A stretch of DNA of 64,000 nt from Cyanobacteriota bacterium (GTDB lineage: Bacteria; Cyanobacteriota; Cyanobacteriia; CACIAM-69d): positions 558,001-622,000 of the forward strand of contig JAKRSF010000008.1 in NCBI GenBank assembly GCA_022402445.1. The letters are read 5' to 3'. The position numbers were made by a program, and so were the translations under genes. Below the pieces are notes generated by a model. That model saw only the letters and a program-made list of their open reading frames with translations. It did no database searches and was not told the origin of the DNA. Shown one piece after another: positions 1 through 9,700 of the stretch (positions are counted from its first letter, which is position 1; the number at the start of each line of letters is the position of its first letter).

Positions 1-72
1 GCTGAGCAGTTCGATCTATTGACCACCTGCGGCACCGACTCCCACGGGCCAAGCATCCTGCGGCGGCTGTAG
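1..72 (+). CDS. C-terminal end of a PHP-domain phosphoesterase (partial)
   Basis: The reading frame is open from the first base of the window to a TAG at 70-72, giving 23 residues that include TTCGTDSHGP. A 'G(S/T)D(S/F)HG' motif near the C-terminus is typical of PHP-domain metal-dependent phosphoesterases (TrpH/RNase AM type), where the Asp and His bind metal. The rest of the gene lies upstream of the window, so family and function rest on this single motif. An unrelated protein ending in a similar motif cannot be excluded. Confidence 0.5.
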   Translation, partial: AEQFDLLTTCGTDSHGPSILRRL

Positions 73-414
73 GTCCGGCGTAATCTGAGACGGTTCCCCA
101 TCAATCCATCAATCAATTAACCAAGCCATTTATCAATGTCTGCAGTCGGCCCCGGTCAGGTCGGCTTTTTTTGGCCCTGGGGGAACGGTTCCCGGCCCTG
201 TGCCACCGTCGGAATTGCCCCGTGCGCTTGCCCAAATTGGCCCATTGCTTTTGCCCTAGAAGGTGGGGCTGGGAAGCGGCCCCCGCGATCGCGCCGCCGG
301 GGTGACCCAAGGGATTTCGGCTAGAATCCGATAGGTCTAAGGGCCTCCGACATCCTGATCCCCCCCGGTCATTGCCGGTCCCTCGCGTCTCCTCCTCCCC
401 CCTAAGAATTCCAC
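73..414. other. Intergenic region upstream of the amidase
   Basis: About 340 bp without a convincing gene; open frames here are short, GC-rich and resemble nothing. It contains a perfect 6-1-6 inverted repeat (GGGAAC G GTTCCC, 181-193) and a T-run near 168-174 that could belong to a terminator for the preceding gene, but I see no clean stem in front of it. The promoter of the amidase gene should lie here; I could not assign its boxes with confidence. Confidence 0.4.
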
Positions 415-1950
415 ATGGTCCTTGCACGTACCCTGCGCCGTTTGACCGTTAGCGCCCTTACCGGCTCGATCATTGCCCTTGCAGGATCCTTGCCCGCCCT
501 GGCGGCGGAACTGGTGAACTGGCGGTTTGACAGCGGCCGCAATCAACTGATCTTCACCACGGATCAAGCCGTCCAGCCCCGGGCCCAGTTGATCGAAAAT
601 CCTACACGGCTGGTGGTGGACCTGCCGGGGGTGAATTGGCGGCGGGTCACGGCGGAGCAAACCTACGGGGGGGCGGTGCGATCGGTGCGCATTGGCCAGG
701 TGCAGCCCGGTACGGCTCGCATTGTGGTGGAGCTAGCGCCCGGTTTTCGGATGGATGCTAATGGGGTGCGGGTCCAGGGCCTTGCGCCCAACCAGTGGTC
801 CGTGCAGTTGCCCACCCCCACCCGTGATGGCCGCAGTGGTCCGGGGGGCGCGATCGTCACCCAACCTGCCCCGGAGGGGGTTCAGCAGGAGCGCTGGGTG
901 CCTCGGGCCTTGGCGGAAATCCTCGAATCCCAGGGGCGATTGCCCGCCACTACCCAGGTGGGCAATGTGTCCCTCGGGGAGGATGGCATTTTTCTGGAGA
1001 CCAGCGGCGGTACACCGGCGGCTACGGTGTCGCGCAGCAGCGATCGCCGCTTCATCTATGTGGATCTACAAAATGCCACCCTGGCGACGGGGGCGGCGCG
1101 GGATAACCTGGTGCGCCGGTTGGGGGTGCAGCGGCTGATTTTGCAGGATTTGGGGGGCAATCCGCCTAGGGTGCGCCTGACGCTGCTGGTTGATCGCGAG
1201 AGCCCGGACTGGTCCGCGATCGCGGAGACGGGGGGGACCGTTGCGGTGAAGCCCACGGGACAGTCGGTGGCGGGGACGGGCGATCGCCCCAGCGGTGGCC
1301 AACGGATCCCGATCTTGCCGCCCACCTCCCGCACGCCGGTGCCGGTGAATCCCCAGCCGCTGCCGCCGCCGACGGTGACGCCCGGTGAGGTGGGACCGCT
1401 GCCCCGCCCCCAGGGACGCTATCGGATCGTGATTGATCCGGGCCACGGGGGCCAAGATCCCGGCGCGGTGGGCATCGGCGGCCTGCGGGAAAAGGACGCG
1501 GTGCTCGACATCAGCCGCCAGGTGTCCGCCCTGCTGGAGCAACAGGGGATGCAGGTGATCATGACCCGGACGGATGACTATTTCGTGACCCTGGAGGGGC
1601 GCGCGGTGATGGCGAACCGGGCCAATGCCAACCTCTTCGTGAGTATCCACGCCAATGCCATCAGCCTCAGCCGCCCGGATGTGAATGGGGTTGAAACCTA
1701 CTACCTACAGAGCGGGCAGGCCCTGGCCCAGACCATCCACAACAGCATCCTGCAGACGTTCCCCTACATGCGCAACCGGGGGGTGCGGCAGGCGCGTTTC
1801 TATGTGCTGCGCAATACGCAGATGCCAGCGGTGCTGGTGGAGACGGGGTTTGTGACGGGGCAGCAGGATGCGGCGCTGCTGAGTGATCCGCGCTGGCGAT
1901 CGCAGATGGCCGGGGCGATCGCGCGGGGGATTTTGACCTATTTGCGGTAG
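415..1950 (+). CDS. amiC: N-acetylmuramoyl-L-alanine amidase with AMIN domain (AmiC type)
   Basis: Secreted zinc amidase that cuts the bond between N-acetylmuramic acid and L-Ala in peptidoglycan; AMIN domains target such enzymes to the septum or envelope. The 511-residue product has a signal peptide (about residues 1-30, cut near ALAAE), an AMIN domain (about 32-120), a second AMIN-like segment (about 170-275), a proline-rich linker (about 285-335) and a C-terminal Amidase_3 domain. Zinc and catalytic residues are visible: His in DPGHGG (about 342), Glu in LREKD (about 359), His in SIHANA (about 412) and Glu in VETGF (about 477). In filamentous cyanobacteria AmiC-type enzymes perforate septa and form cell-cell channels, which would fit here. 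The gene stands alone, with deoC about 170 bp downstream. Family assignment is firm; the septal role is inferred. Confidence 0.93.
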   Translation: MVLARTLRRLTVSALTGSIIALAGSLPALAAELVNWRFDSGRNQLIFTTDQAVQPRAQLIENPTRLVVDLPGVNWRRVTAEQTYGGAVRSVRIGQVQPGTARIVVELAPGFRMDANGVRVQGLAPNQWSVQLPTPTRDGRSGPGGAIVTQPAPEGVQQERWVPRALAEILESQGRLPATTQVGNVSLGEDGIFLETSGGTPAATVSRSSDRRFIYVDLQNATLATGAARDNLVRRLGVQRLILQDLGGNPPRVRLTLLVDRESPDWSAIAETGGTVAVKPTGQSVAGTGDRPSGGQRIPILPPTSRTPVPVNPQPLPPPTVTPGEVGPLPRPQGRYRIVIDPGHGGQDPGAVGIGGLREKDAVLDISRQVSALLEQQGMQVIMTRTDDYFVTLEGRAVMANRANANLFVSIHANAISLSRPDVNGVETYYLQSGQALAQTIHNSILQTFPYMRNRGVRQARFYVLRNTQMPAVLVETGFVTGQQDAALLSDPRWRSQMAGAIARGILTYLR

Positions 1951-2118
1951 GGCCGTTGGGGGGATAACCGACGGCGTGGGGCCGGTCAGGGGCGGGCGTT
2001 TTGGGCCAAAATGATTCAGGCGGCCCGCTGGCTCCCCCAGGGTGGATCCTTCAGCCCGTTCGGGTGAGCCGCCGTTGGCCATGCCCCCTTGTTTCAAGTC
2101 CTTTTCCCGTGCTGTCCC

Positions 2119-2892
2119 ATGGACGCCCCCTCTGATTTGCTGCGCGATCGCGATGTGGACCCCGGCGATCGCGATGAACCACCGATCCAACCCGACGCGA
2201 TCGGATTTTTTGATGAACGGGCCTACGAGCACATCGACCTGGCTCCGATGATTGAACATGCCCTGCTGCACCCGGCGGCGGGTCCGGCCCAGGTGGTTCA
2301 GTGGTGCGCCGAGGCTGATCGCTACCGGTTCGCCACGGTCTGCGTGACGCCCGCGCTGGTGCCCCAGGCGGTGGAATTGCTCCATGGCAAGGGTCCGGCG
2401 GTATGCGCGGTGGTGGGCTATCCCCTGGGGGCCACCCTGGGGGACAGTAAAACCCACGAGGCCATGCGCTGTCTGGAGGCGGGGGCGCGGGAACTGGATG
2501 TGATGCTCAACCTGGGCTGGCTGAAAAATGGGGAGGGTGATCGCGTCCATCGGGAGCTGGCGGAAATCTGCGAAATGGCCGATGGCGAAGGGGTCAAGGC
2601 GATTTTAGAGATGGGGATGCTGACGCCAGCGGAACTGGAGCTGGCCGTGGAGGTTTGCCTCGATGCGGGGGTGCAGTTCTTCAAAACCCACACGGGCTGG
2701 AATGGGGGCGTCACCGTCGCCCAGGTGCAACTGCTCGGGGACCTGGTGCGGCAGCGGGCGGGCATCAAGGCGGCGGGGGGCATCCAAACCCTGGAGGCGG
2801 CGCTGATGCTGGCGGCGGCGGGGGCGACGCGGCTGGGCACGTCTCGGGGGGTGATGTTCCTACAGCAGCGCGGCCAGGGGCGGATGCCATGA
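2119..2892 (+). CDS. deoC: Deoxyribose-phosphate aldolase DeoC
   Basis: Class I aldolase that reversibly cleaves 2-deoxy-D-ribose 5-phosphate to glyceraldehyde 3-phosphate and acetaldehyde in nucleoside salvage; cytosolic TIM barrel. The Schiff-base Lys lies in FFKTHTG (about K189; usual family motif FVKTSTG), the second active-site Lys in GIKAAGGI (about K217) and the acidic residue in ELDVMLN (about D127). An N-terminal tail of about 35 residues rich in Asp and Pro precedes the barrel; ATG 2119 is preferred over the in-frame start at 2089. The stop overlaps the start of recO (ATGA at 2889-2892), so the two are translationally coupled. Confidence 0.93.
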   Translation: MDAPSDLLRDRDVDPGDRDEPPIQPDAIGFFDERAYEHIDLAPMIEHALLHPAAGPAQVVQWCAEADRYRFATVCVTPALVPQAVELLHGKGPAVCAVVGYPLGATLGDSKTHEAMRCLEAGARELDVMLNLGWLKNGEGDRVHRELAEICEMADGEGVKAILEMGMLTPAELELAVEVCLDAGVQFFKTHTGWNGGVTVAQVQLLGDLVRQRAGIKAAGGIQTLEAALMLAAAGATRLGTSRGVMFLQQRGQGRMP

Positions 2893-3800
2893 CGACGGCG
2901 AAAACCTACCGGGCGACGGGGATTAATTTGAAGGGGTCTCCCCTGGGGGAGGCGGATCTGCTGCTGACGATTTTGACGGCGGAGCATGGGCTGCTGCGGG
3001 CGGTGGCTCCGGGGGCGCGTAAGCCGAAGTCGAAGATTGGCGGGCGGACGGGTTTGTTCGTGGTGAATCAACTTTCCCTAGGGCGGGGGCGATCGCTCGA
3101 TCGCATTCATCAGGCGGAGGCGATCGCGTCCTATCCGCGCCTCAGTGAGGATTTGGGGAAGCTGACGGCGGGGCAATATTTGGCGGAGATGGCGCTGCAC
3201 CAGGCCCTGAGTGAACAGCCCCAGGTGGAATTATTTGGGAGCTTGACCGGGGCGATCGCGGCGGTGGAGGCGGTGAATGTGGCGGGGGGCGGTGCCGATC
3301 GGGCGGCGGCGGTGGTGGCGGCCCTGAGCCGAGGGATTTATGGTCTGCTGGCGATCGCGGGGGTGACGCCCCAGGTCTTTGACTGTGCCCTGAGCCAGGT
3401 GCCCCTGCGGCCCCCGGACCCCTCGGGCGATCGCGATCGCTGGCGGGTGGGGTTCAGTGCGGCGGCGGGAGGAGTGGTGTCCCTGGAGGCATTGGCCCAG
3501 GTGGATGGGCGGGAGTTGCTGGCGGCGCGATCTGGCGATCGATCCCGCGATCGGCCCCATGATCGATCTGGCCCCGCTCCCCCTTCGGCCCCGCCGCCGC
3601 TCCCTGGCCAGTTGATGCCCCTGCGGTTGGATGCGGTGGAGTTGGCGGCCCTGCGATCGCTGGCCCAACCGGAGGAGCCTCCCCCCTTTTCCCTGGACAC
3701 TTGGGTGCGGGTGGAGCGATCGCTTCGGCATTACACCCAATACCATTTTGGTAAGCCCATCCGCTCCGCCGCCCTTCTGGATACCTACGTCCGCCGTTAA
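2889..3800 (+). CDS. recO: DNA repair protein RecO
   Basis: RecO anneals SSB-coated single strands and helps RecR load RecA in the RecFOR recombination pathway. The 303-residue product starts with the RecO N-terminal OB fold (YRATGINLKGSPLGEADLLL, then GLLRAVAPGARKPKSK..GG), followed by the helical C-terminal domain. Near the C-terminus (about residues 200-250) there is an Arg/Asp/Pro-rich insert partly made of translated HIP1 sites (repeated 'DRSRDR'-like residues), so the usual zinc-finger segment is not recognisable. The start is fixed by the 4-bp overlap with deoC, and an MFS gene follows 16 bp after the stop, so the three probably form one transcript. Confidence 0.9.
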   Translation: MTTAKTYRATGINLKGSPLGEADLLLTILTAEHGLLRAVAPGARKPKSKIGGRTGLFVVNQLSLGRGRSLDRIHQAEAIASYPRLSEDLGKLTAGQYLAEMALHQALSEQPQVELFGSLTGAIAAVEAVNVAGGGADRAAAVVAALSRGIYGLLAIAGVTPQVFDCALSQVPLRPPDPSGDRDRWRVGFSAAAGGVVSLEALAQVDGRELLAARSGDRSRDRPHDRSGPAPPSAPPPLPGQLMPLRLDAVELAALRSLAQPEEPPPFSLDTWVRVERSLRHYTQYHFGKPIRSAALLDTYVRR

Positions 3801-3816
3801 CCCTGCCTAGCGCCCC

Positions 3817-5367
3817 ATGTCCCGCGTGTCCCAGTCCCCTAACTCGACGCCCCCCACCAACGCCCAGCCCAGCGGCCCCAACCGCCGCCCCGGCTCGGGC
3901 AAAAATCGTCCTCCCGGCCAGGGTGCGCCGGACAGCAGCAGCGATCGCGGTTTGCCGGAACGCAGCGCCCGACCCACCGAGCCCCCCGCGATCGCTCCGT
4001 CGGCCCCGGAAGCGTCCCCCACAAGCTGTGATCACGACGCGGACCATGACCCGAGCGAACCGGGCGGCTTTTGGCCCGTCCTCCGAAATCGCAACTTCCT
4101 GACCCTGTGGGGCGGCCAGGTTTTTTCGCAGATTGCCGATAAGGTCTACCTGGTCATGGCGATCGCCCTCATCGCCAGCCACTACCAGCAGCCGGACCAG
4201 GCCATCAGCGGCTGGGTGTCTGCCATCACGATCGCGTTCACCATCCCCGCCGTTCTCTTCGGCTCCGTGGCGGGGGTGTATGTCGATCGCTGGTCCAAGA
4301 AAGCCGTCCTCGTCGCCACCAACCTGGCTCGGGGCTTGCTGGTCTGGACCGTTCCCCTGGTGGTACTCCTGGGCGATCGCGGCCCCAGCCTCACCCTGTT
4401 GGGCCATCCGATCCCCTTTGGCTTCTTCCTGCTGCTGGCGGTCACCTTCGGCGTGTCCACCCTCACCCAATATTTCGCCCCCGCCGAACAGGCCGCCATC
4501 CCCCTGATCGTCCCCCGGCGGCACCTCCTGTCCGCCAACAGCCTCTACACCACCACGATGATGGCCTCGGTGATCATCGGGTTTGCCATTGGTGAACCGG
4601 TCCTGGCCCTGGCGAATCATCTGGTGGCGAGCTTCGGGGGCAGCGCGGATCTGGGGCAAGAACTCCTCGTCGGCGGCAGCTACGCGATCGCGGGGAGCCT
4701 GCTACTGCTCCTCAAAACCGGCGAAACCCAGCACCTGGAACGGCAGGAATTTCCCCACATCCTCGACGATCTGCGGGACGGCCTGCGCTACCTCAGCGGC
4801 AAACCCCTGATCCGCAATGCCCTGATCCAACTGACGATCCTGTTCTCGATCTTTGCCGCCCTCGCCGTCCTGGCCGTGCGCCTCGCGGAACTGATCCCCG
4901 CCCTCAAGGCGTCCCAATTCGGCGTCCTGCTAGCGGCGGGGGGTGTAGGCATGGCGATCGGCGCAACCCTCCTGGGCCAGTTCGCCACCCGCTATCCCTT
5001 TGCGCGGTTGGCCTTGGGGGGCTCGATCGGCGTCGGGGCGGCCCTGGCAACCCTGGCGGCCACCACCACTAACCTGTGGGCGACCATCGCGGCCATCATC
5101 GCCCTAGGTATCGCCGCCGCCTTCGTGGGCATCCCCATGCAAACCACCATCCAGCGGGAAACCCCCGAGGCCATGCGCGGCAAAGTCTTTGGGCTGCAAA
5201 ATAATGCCGTGAATATTGCCCTGAGCTTGCCCTTGGCCCTGGCGAGCGTTGCCGAAACCTGGTTTGGCCTACCCGCCGTATTCCTGGGGCTGGCGGCCCT
5301 GGCGATCGCGGGCGGCGTAGCAACCTGGTATATTTCCGTTACAGGATCGGGATCAAGCGAAACCTAA
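3817..5367 (+). CDS. MFS transporter with disordered N-terminal tail
   Basis: Integral membrane permease of the major facilitator superfamily (MFS_3, enterobactin-exporter-like group). The 516-residue protein has about 85 hydrophilic, Pro/Ser/Arg-rich residues that are probably disordered, then about 12 hydrophobic segments from FWPVLRNRNFLTLWGGQ onward. The loop VYVDRWSKKAVL matches the MFS signature between TM2 and TM3. The substrate cannot be read from the sequence. It begins 16 bp after recO and probably shares its transcript, with no functional link implied. Confidence 0.85.
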   Translation: MSRVSQSPNSTPPTNAQPSGPNRRPGSGKNRPPGQGAPDSSSDRGLPERSARPTEPPAIAPSAPEASPTSCDHDADHDPSEPGGFWPVLRNRNFLTLWGGQVFSQIADKVYLVMAIALIASHYQQPDQAISGWVSAITIAFTIPAVLFGSVAGVYVDRWSKKAVLVATNLARGLLVWTVPLVVLLGDRGPSLTLLGHPIPFGFFLLLAVTFGVSTLTQYFAPAEQAAIPLIVPRRHLLSANSLYTTTMMASVIIGFAIGEPVLALANHLVASFGGSADLGQELLVGGSYAIAGSLLLLLKTGETQHLERQEFPHILDDLRDGLRYLSGKPLIRNALIQLTILFSIFAALAVLAVRLAELIPALKASQFGVLLAAGGVGMAIGATLLGQFATRYPFARLALGGSIGVGAALATLAATTTNLWATIAAIIALGIAAAFVGIPMQTTIQRETPEAMRGKVFGLQNNAVNIALSLPLALASVAETWFGLPAVFLGLAALAIAGGVATWYISVTGSGSSET

Positions 5368-5438
5368 AGTTAACCCTCCGTTATTTACCCCCAAGGCCCC
5401 TCACCGCAACTTTAGGCCCCTTGGCATTATTTCCCCCT

Positions 5439-5462
5439 AGAACCGTCAGAAGAACCGTCAGA
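5439..5462. repeat. Two tandem copies of a 12-bp unit
   Basis: AGAACCGTCAGA occurs twice back to back just ahead of the glycosyltransferase start at 5479. It may be a slippage product or part of the 5' untranslated region; no function is apparent. Confidence 0.6.
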
Positions 5463-5478
5463 GGTTAGTCAAAGCTGA

Positions 5479-6645
5479 ATGCACATCGCGTGGCTGGGCA
5501 AGAAATCGCCGTTCTGCGGCAACGTGACCTACAGTCGGGAGATCACCAATGCGCTGCTCGATCGCGGCCATCGGGTTAGTTTTCTCCACTTTGCCCAGGA
5601 CGACGAGGCGATCGCCCCCGGCCAGGATGTGTGCGAGGTGCCGCTGCCGTTCCTCTACAAGTCGCAGATCTATACGATTCCCACCCTCGGCGCGAGTAAG
5701 GTGCTGACGGCGGCCCTGCGGGATCTCAACCCCGATGTGGTCCATGCGTCCTTGACCCTTTCGCCCCTGGATTTTGTGCTGCCGGAGATCTGCGAGGCGC
5801 TGAATTTGCCCCTAGTGGCGACGTTCCACACGCCCTTTGACCGCAAGCGCCGCAATTTCACGTCCGGCACCCAGCATTTGACCTATCAGCTCTATGCGCC
5901 CTTTTTGGCGAACTACGATCGCACGATCGTCTTTTCGCAGATCCAGCGGGAGGTGCTGATTAAATTGGGGGTTGCGCCGGAGCGGGTGTGTGTCATCCCC
6001 AACGGCGTCGATGTGCAGAAATATGCCCCCGGCCCGTCGAATTTCCGGCAGCAGTTGGGGGTGCGGCGATCGTTCACCTACCTGGGGCGCATTGCCCAGG
6101 AAAAGAACGTGGAAGCGCTCCTGAAGGCGTGGAAACAGGCGGAGATGCCCCCGGACTGCGGTCTGGCGATCGTGGGGGATGGGCCGCTGCGCCCGTCGCT
6201 CCAGGCGTTCTATGGGGACGATTTGGGGGTGAAGTGGCTGGGGTTCGTGGGGGATGAGCAGCGGCGCATTGAGATTTTGCGCGGCACGGATGTGTTCATT
6301 TTGCCGTCGTTGGTGGAGGGTTTGTCCCTGTCGCTGCTGGAGGCGATGGCCTGCGGGACCGCCTGTTTGGCGACGGATGCGGGGGCCGATGGGGAGGTGC
6401 TCGAAGGGGGCGCGGGGGTGGTCCTGAGTACCCAGCGGGTGCCGGTGCAGTTGCAGACGCTGTTGCCCCTGTTTGCGGAGCATGAGGACATGACGGTGAT
6501 GCTGGGGCAGAAGGCGCGCCAGCGGGTGCTCGATCGCTATACCCTCCGGGACAATATCAGTCGGCTGGAGGCCCTCTATGATGGGGTGCTGACTCGGCCT
6601 GCGTCGTCTCCGTCGTCGCTGCCCCTGACGCGATCGCTGCTGTAG
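5479..6645 (+). CDS. GT4-family glycosyltransferase, candidate DGDG synthase (DgdA-like)
   Basis: Retaining GT-B glycosyltransferase, 388 residues. The N-terminal Rossmann domain starts MHIAWLGKKSPFCGNVTY and carries the acceptor-side FHTPFDRKRR loop. The C-terminal donor domain has YLGRIAQEKNVEALLKAW and the E-x7-E motif in LVEGLSLSLLEAMACG (about 275-295). From memory, its start resembles the cyanobacterial GT4 enzymes assigned to digalactosyl-lipid synthesis (Synechocystis DgdA); this is recall, not an alignment, so no symbol is given. No signal peptide or TM segment is visible, as expected for a cytosolic or membrane-peripheral enzyme. It is monocistronic, and the SNF2 gene starts about 100 bp downstream. 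Confidence 0.8.
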   Translation: MHIAWLGKKSPFCGNVTYSREITNALLDRGHRVSFLHFAQDDEAIAPGQDVCEVPLPFLYKSQIYTIPTLGASKVLTAALRDLNPDVVHASLTLSPLDFVLPEICEALNLPLVATFHTPFDRKRRNFTSGTQHLTYQLYAPFLANYDRTIVFSQIQREVLIKLGVAPERVCVIPNGVDVQKYAPGPSNFRQQLGVRRSFTYLGRIAQEKNVEALLKAWKQAEMPPDCGLAIVGDGPLRPSLQAFYGDDLGVKWLGFVGDEQRRIEILRGTDVFILPSLVEGLSLSLLEAMACGTACLATDAGADGEVLEGGAGVVLSTQRVPVQLQTLLPLFAEHEDMTVMLGQKARQRVLDRYTLRDNISRLEALYDGVLTRPASSPSSLPLTRSLL

Positions 6646-6742
6646 GCGGTTGGGGCGGCGCGATCGCGGTTCGAGTTTTCTATTGGATCATTTGATCGGT
6701 TCGAGATCGATATTCTGTCGTTAGGGCAAAGTTCCAGAGTTC

Positions 6743-9700
6743 ATGGCGGTTTTACACGGTAGCTGGCAACCTCACGGGCAACGGTTATTCCTCTGGGGGG
6801 AGGTGTGGCGCTCGGTGGAGGGGCGATCGCCGGGGCGCTGGGAAATTCCTGAGCATCCGAGGGCGATGGATCCGGCCCAGTTGAAGGATTGGTTGCTGGA
6901 GCTGGGGAAATCGGGGGTGTTGGGCGATCGCGCCTTAGACAACCTGAAGCAGTGGCCCGTGAAGCAGGTGGCCCTGGGGTTGCCGACGGTGCCGGAAAGC
7001 CCTAGCCCGCTCCATTCCGGTACGCCGCCGGAGCCGGAGATGGCCGTTGCGCTCCAGCCTTGGTGGGTGCCGGGATTGGCCCTGGATCCGGAGGCGGCGT
7101 TGGCCCTGCTGCGATCGCTCCCGTTGGCCGGTGAGGCGACGGAAAGCGGTTCGTTTGTGGGCAGTGATTTGCGCTTTTGGAGCCATGTGGCCCGCTGGGC
7201 GCTGGATTTGCAGGCCCGCAGTAAGGCTTTGCCAACTTTGGCCGTGGCCGCCGACGGGAGCCCCACGGCCCAATGGACGGCGCTGCTGGAAAGTGAGGGC
7301 GATCGCCTGCGCCTGTCGCGGTTGGGGCGGTTGATGCCTGCGGCGTGCCGGTTCTATCAGCGGTTGGAGCGATCGCCGGAGGCCATGGCGGCGGCGGCAA
7401 AAACCAAGGCGGGGCGGGGGGCCGTGGGGGCGCGATCGCGATCGACCGGCAGCCGTCCATTGACCTTCACCTACGAACCGCCGTCCCTAGAATTGCCCCT
7501 GTCGCCCCGTTTGCTGCTGTCCACCTTCCTGGCTGCGGCGATGGATGTGCAGATGCGCGCGATCGCGGGAACCCTGCCGCTGCCCGGTGAACGCCGCGTC
7601 GCCGCCACCAAAAGCCGCACCGCCGCCCGTGGGGGCCTCGCCACCGCAACGCCCTTGGATCCCCCCGTGCGCGATTGGCTCTCGGGCCTGGGGGCCAAAA
7701 CCGCCACCTGCCAAAGCCCCCTCGCGGAGTTGATGCCCCTGGGCAAGGCCCTCCACACCTGGACCGCTTCCCTGCAACAGGCGGATCAGCCCACCGCCGA
7801 CGGTCCCGCCGCGATCGGCACCAACACGTTCCGGGTGGCGTTTACATTGCGGCCCCCCGACGGCCCCGACAGCAAAACCTGGACCCTGGCCTACGGCCTC
7901 CAGCCCCTCGACGATGACGCCACCTGGGTGAGCGCCGCTGACATCTGGCGACATCCCGTGGCCTATCTACAAATTGGCGATCGCGTCCTCGCCCGCCCCC
8001 AGGAAACTTTATTAAAAGGTCTTGGCTTAGCGGCACGGATTTTCCCCGCGATCGAACCGAGCCTCAACGACGCCGCCCCCGACGGCTGCCCCCTCACCCC
8101 CGTCCAGGCGTACCAATTTATTAAAGTGTTTGCGTGGCGGTTCCAGGACAGCGGCCTCGGCGTGGTGCTACCGGCCAGTCTGCGGGAGCGCGAAGGGTGG
8201 GCCAGCCGCTTGGGCCTGCGGGTGAGCGCCGAGGTGCCCGCCAACCTGGGCAACAATCGCCTCGGCCTCAGCGGCTTACTAAACTTCCGCTGGGAATTGA
8301 GCATCGGCGGCCAAACCCTGTCCCAAAAAGCCTTTCAGAAACTCATCGCCCAAAGCAACCTGGAGGAATTGCCCCTGGTGCAGATCGGCGACGAGTGGGT
8401 GGAACTGCGGCCAGCGGACGTGCGCGCGGCCCAGGACTTTTTTGAAAAGCGCCAGGGACAGGCGGCCCTGAGCCTGGAGGACGCCCTGCGCATCGGCACC
8501 GGGGACACGCCGACGATCGATAAACTGCCGGTGGTGGAATTTGAGTCGTCGGGCCTGCTGGATGAGTTCATGGGCGTCCTCCAGGACAACCAGAGTTTGG
8601 CCCCGCTGGCGGCTCCGGATACGTTCCAGGGTACACTGCGGCCCTACCAGGAGCGGGGGCTGTCGTGGCTGGCGTTCATGGAGCGCTGGGGTCTGGGGGC
8701 CTGTTTGGCGGACGATATGGGCCTGGGGAAAACCATTCAGTTGATTGCCCTGCTGCTGCATTTGAAGGGGACCGAGGCGCTGAATGGGCCGGTGCTGCTG
8801 GTGTGTCCCACGTCGGTGATGGGCAACTGGCTGCGGGAGGCGAAGAAGTTTGGCCCGTCTTTGCGGGTGATGATCCACCATGGCGATCAGCGGCTGAAGG
8901 GGAAGGCGTTGGCCCGCAAGGCGGCGTCGCTGGATTTGGTGATTACGAGCTATGCCCTGGTGTTCCGCGATGAGATGACGTTGCAGCCGGTGCCCTGGCG
9001 GGGGATTGTGCTGGATGAGGCGCAAAACATCAAAAATTCGGACTCGAAGCAGGCCCAGGCGGTGCGGCGGCTGGTGGATCCGGAGGAGGGAACGATCGCG
9101 GCTCCTGAGGATGGGGAAGAGGCGATCGCGCGATCGCGGCCGTTCCGCATTGCCCTGACGGGGACGCCGGTGGAGAATCGCCTGTCGGAGCTGTGGTCGA
9201 TCCTGGATTTTCTGAATCCGGGCTATTTGGGGGCCAAGAATTTCTTCCAGCGGCGCTTTGCGGTGCCCATTGAGCGCTATGGGGATGGGGCGTCGCTGCG
9301 GACGTTGCGATCGCTGGTGCAGCCGTTCATTTTGCGCCGATTGAAGACGGATCGGACCATCGTTCAGGATCTGCCCGAAAAGCAGGAAATGACGGTCTAT
9401 TGCGGCCTGTCGGAAAAACAAATGGGCCTCTATCAACAGTTGGTGGAGCGGGCTTTTGCGGCGATCGCGGAAAGCCAAGGAATCCAGCGCCGGGGGCAAA
9501 TCCTGGCCCTGCTGACGCGCCTCAAACAGGTCTGCAACCATCCGGAATTGCTCGGGGATGCGGTTTTGGAGGATTTGAGTAGTCTCAATGCCAATGCCAG
9601 TGACAGCGCCAGTGGCAGTGCCGCCGAGGATCTTCCGGACGATGGCGGCGAAACCCTGGCGGCGGATCCGGCGGCGGGCAAACTCAGTCCCCAGGATTCC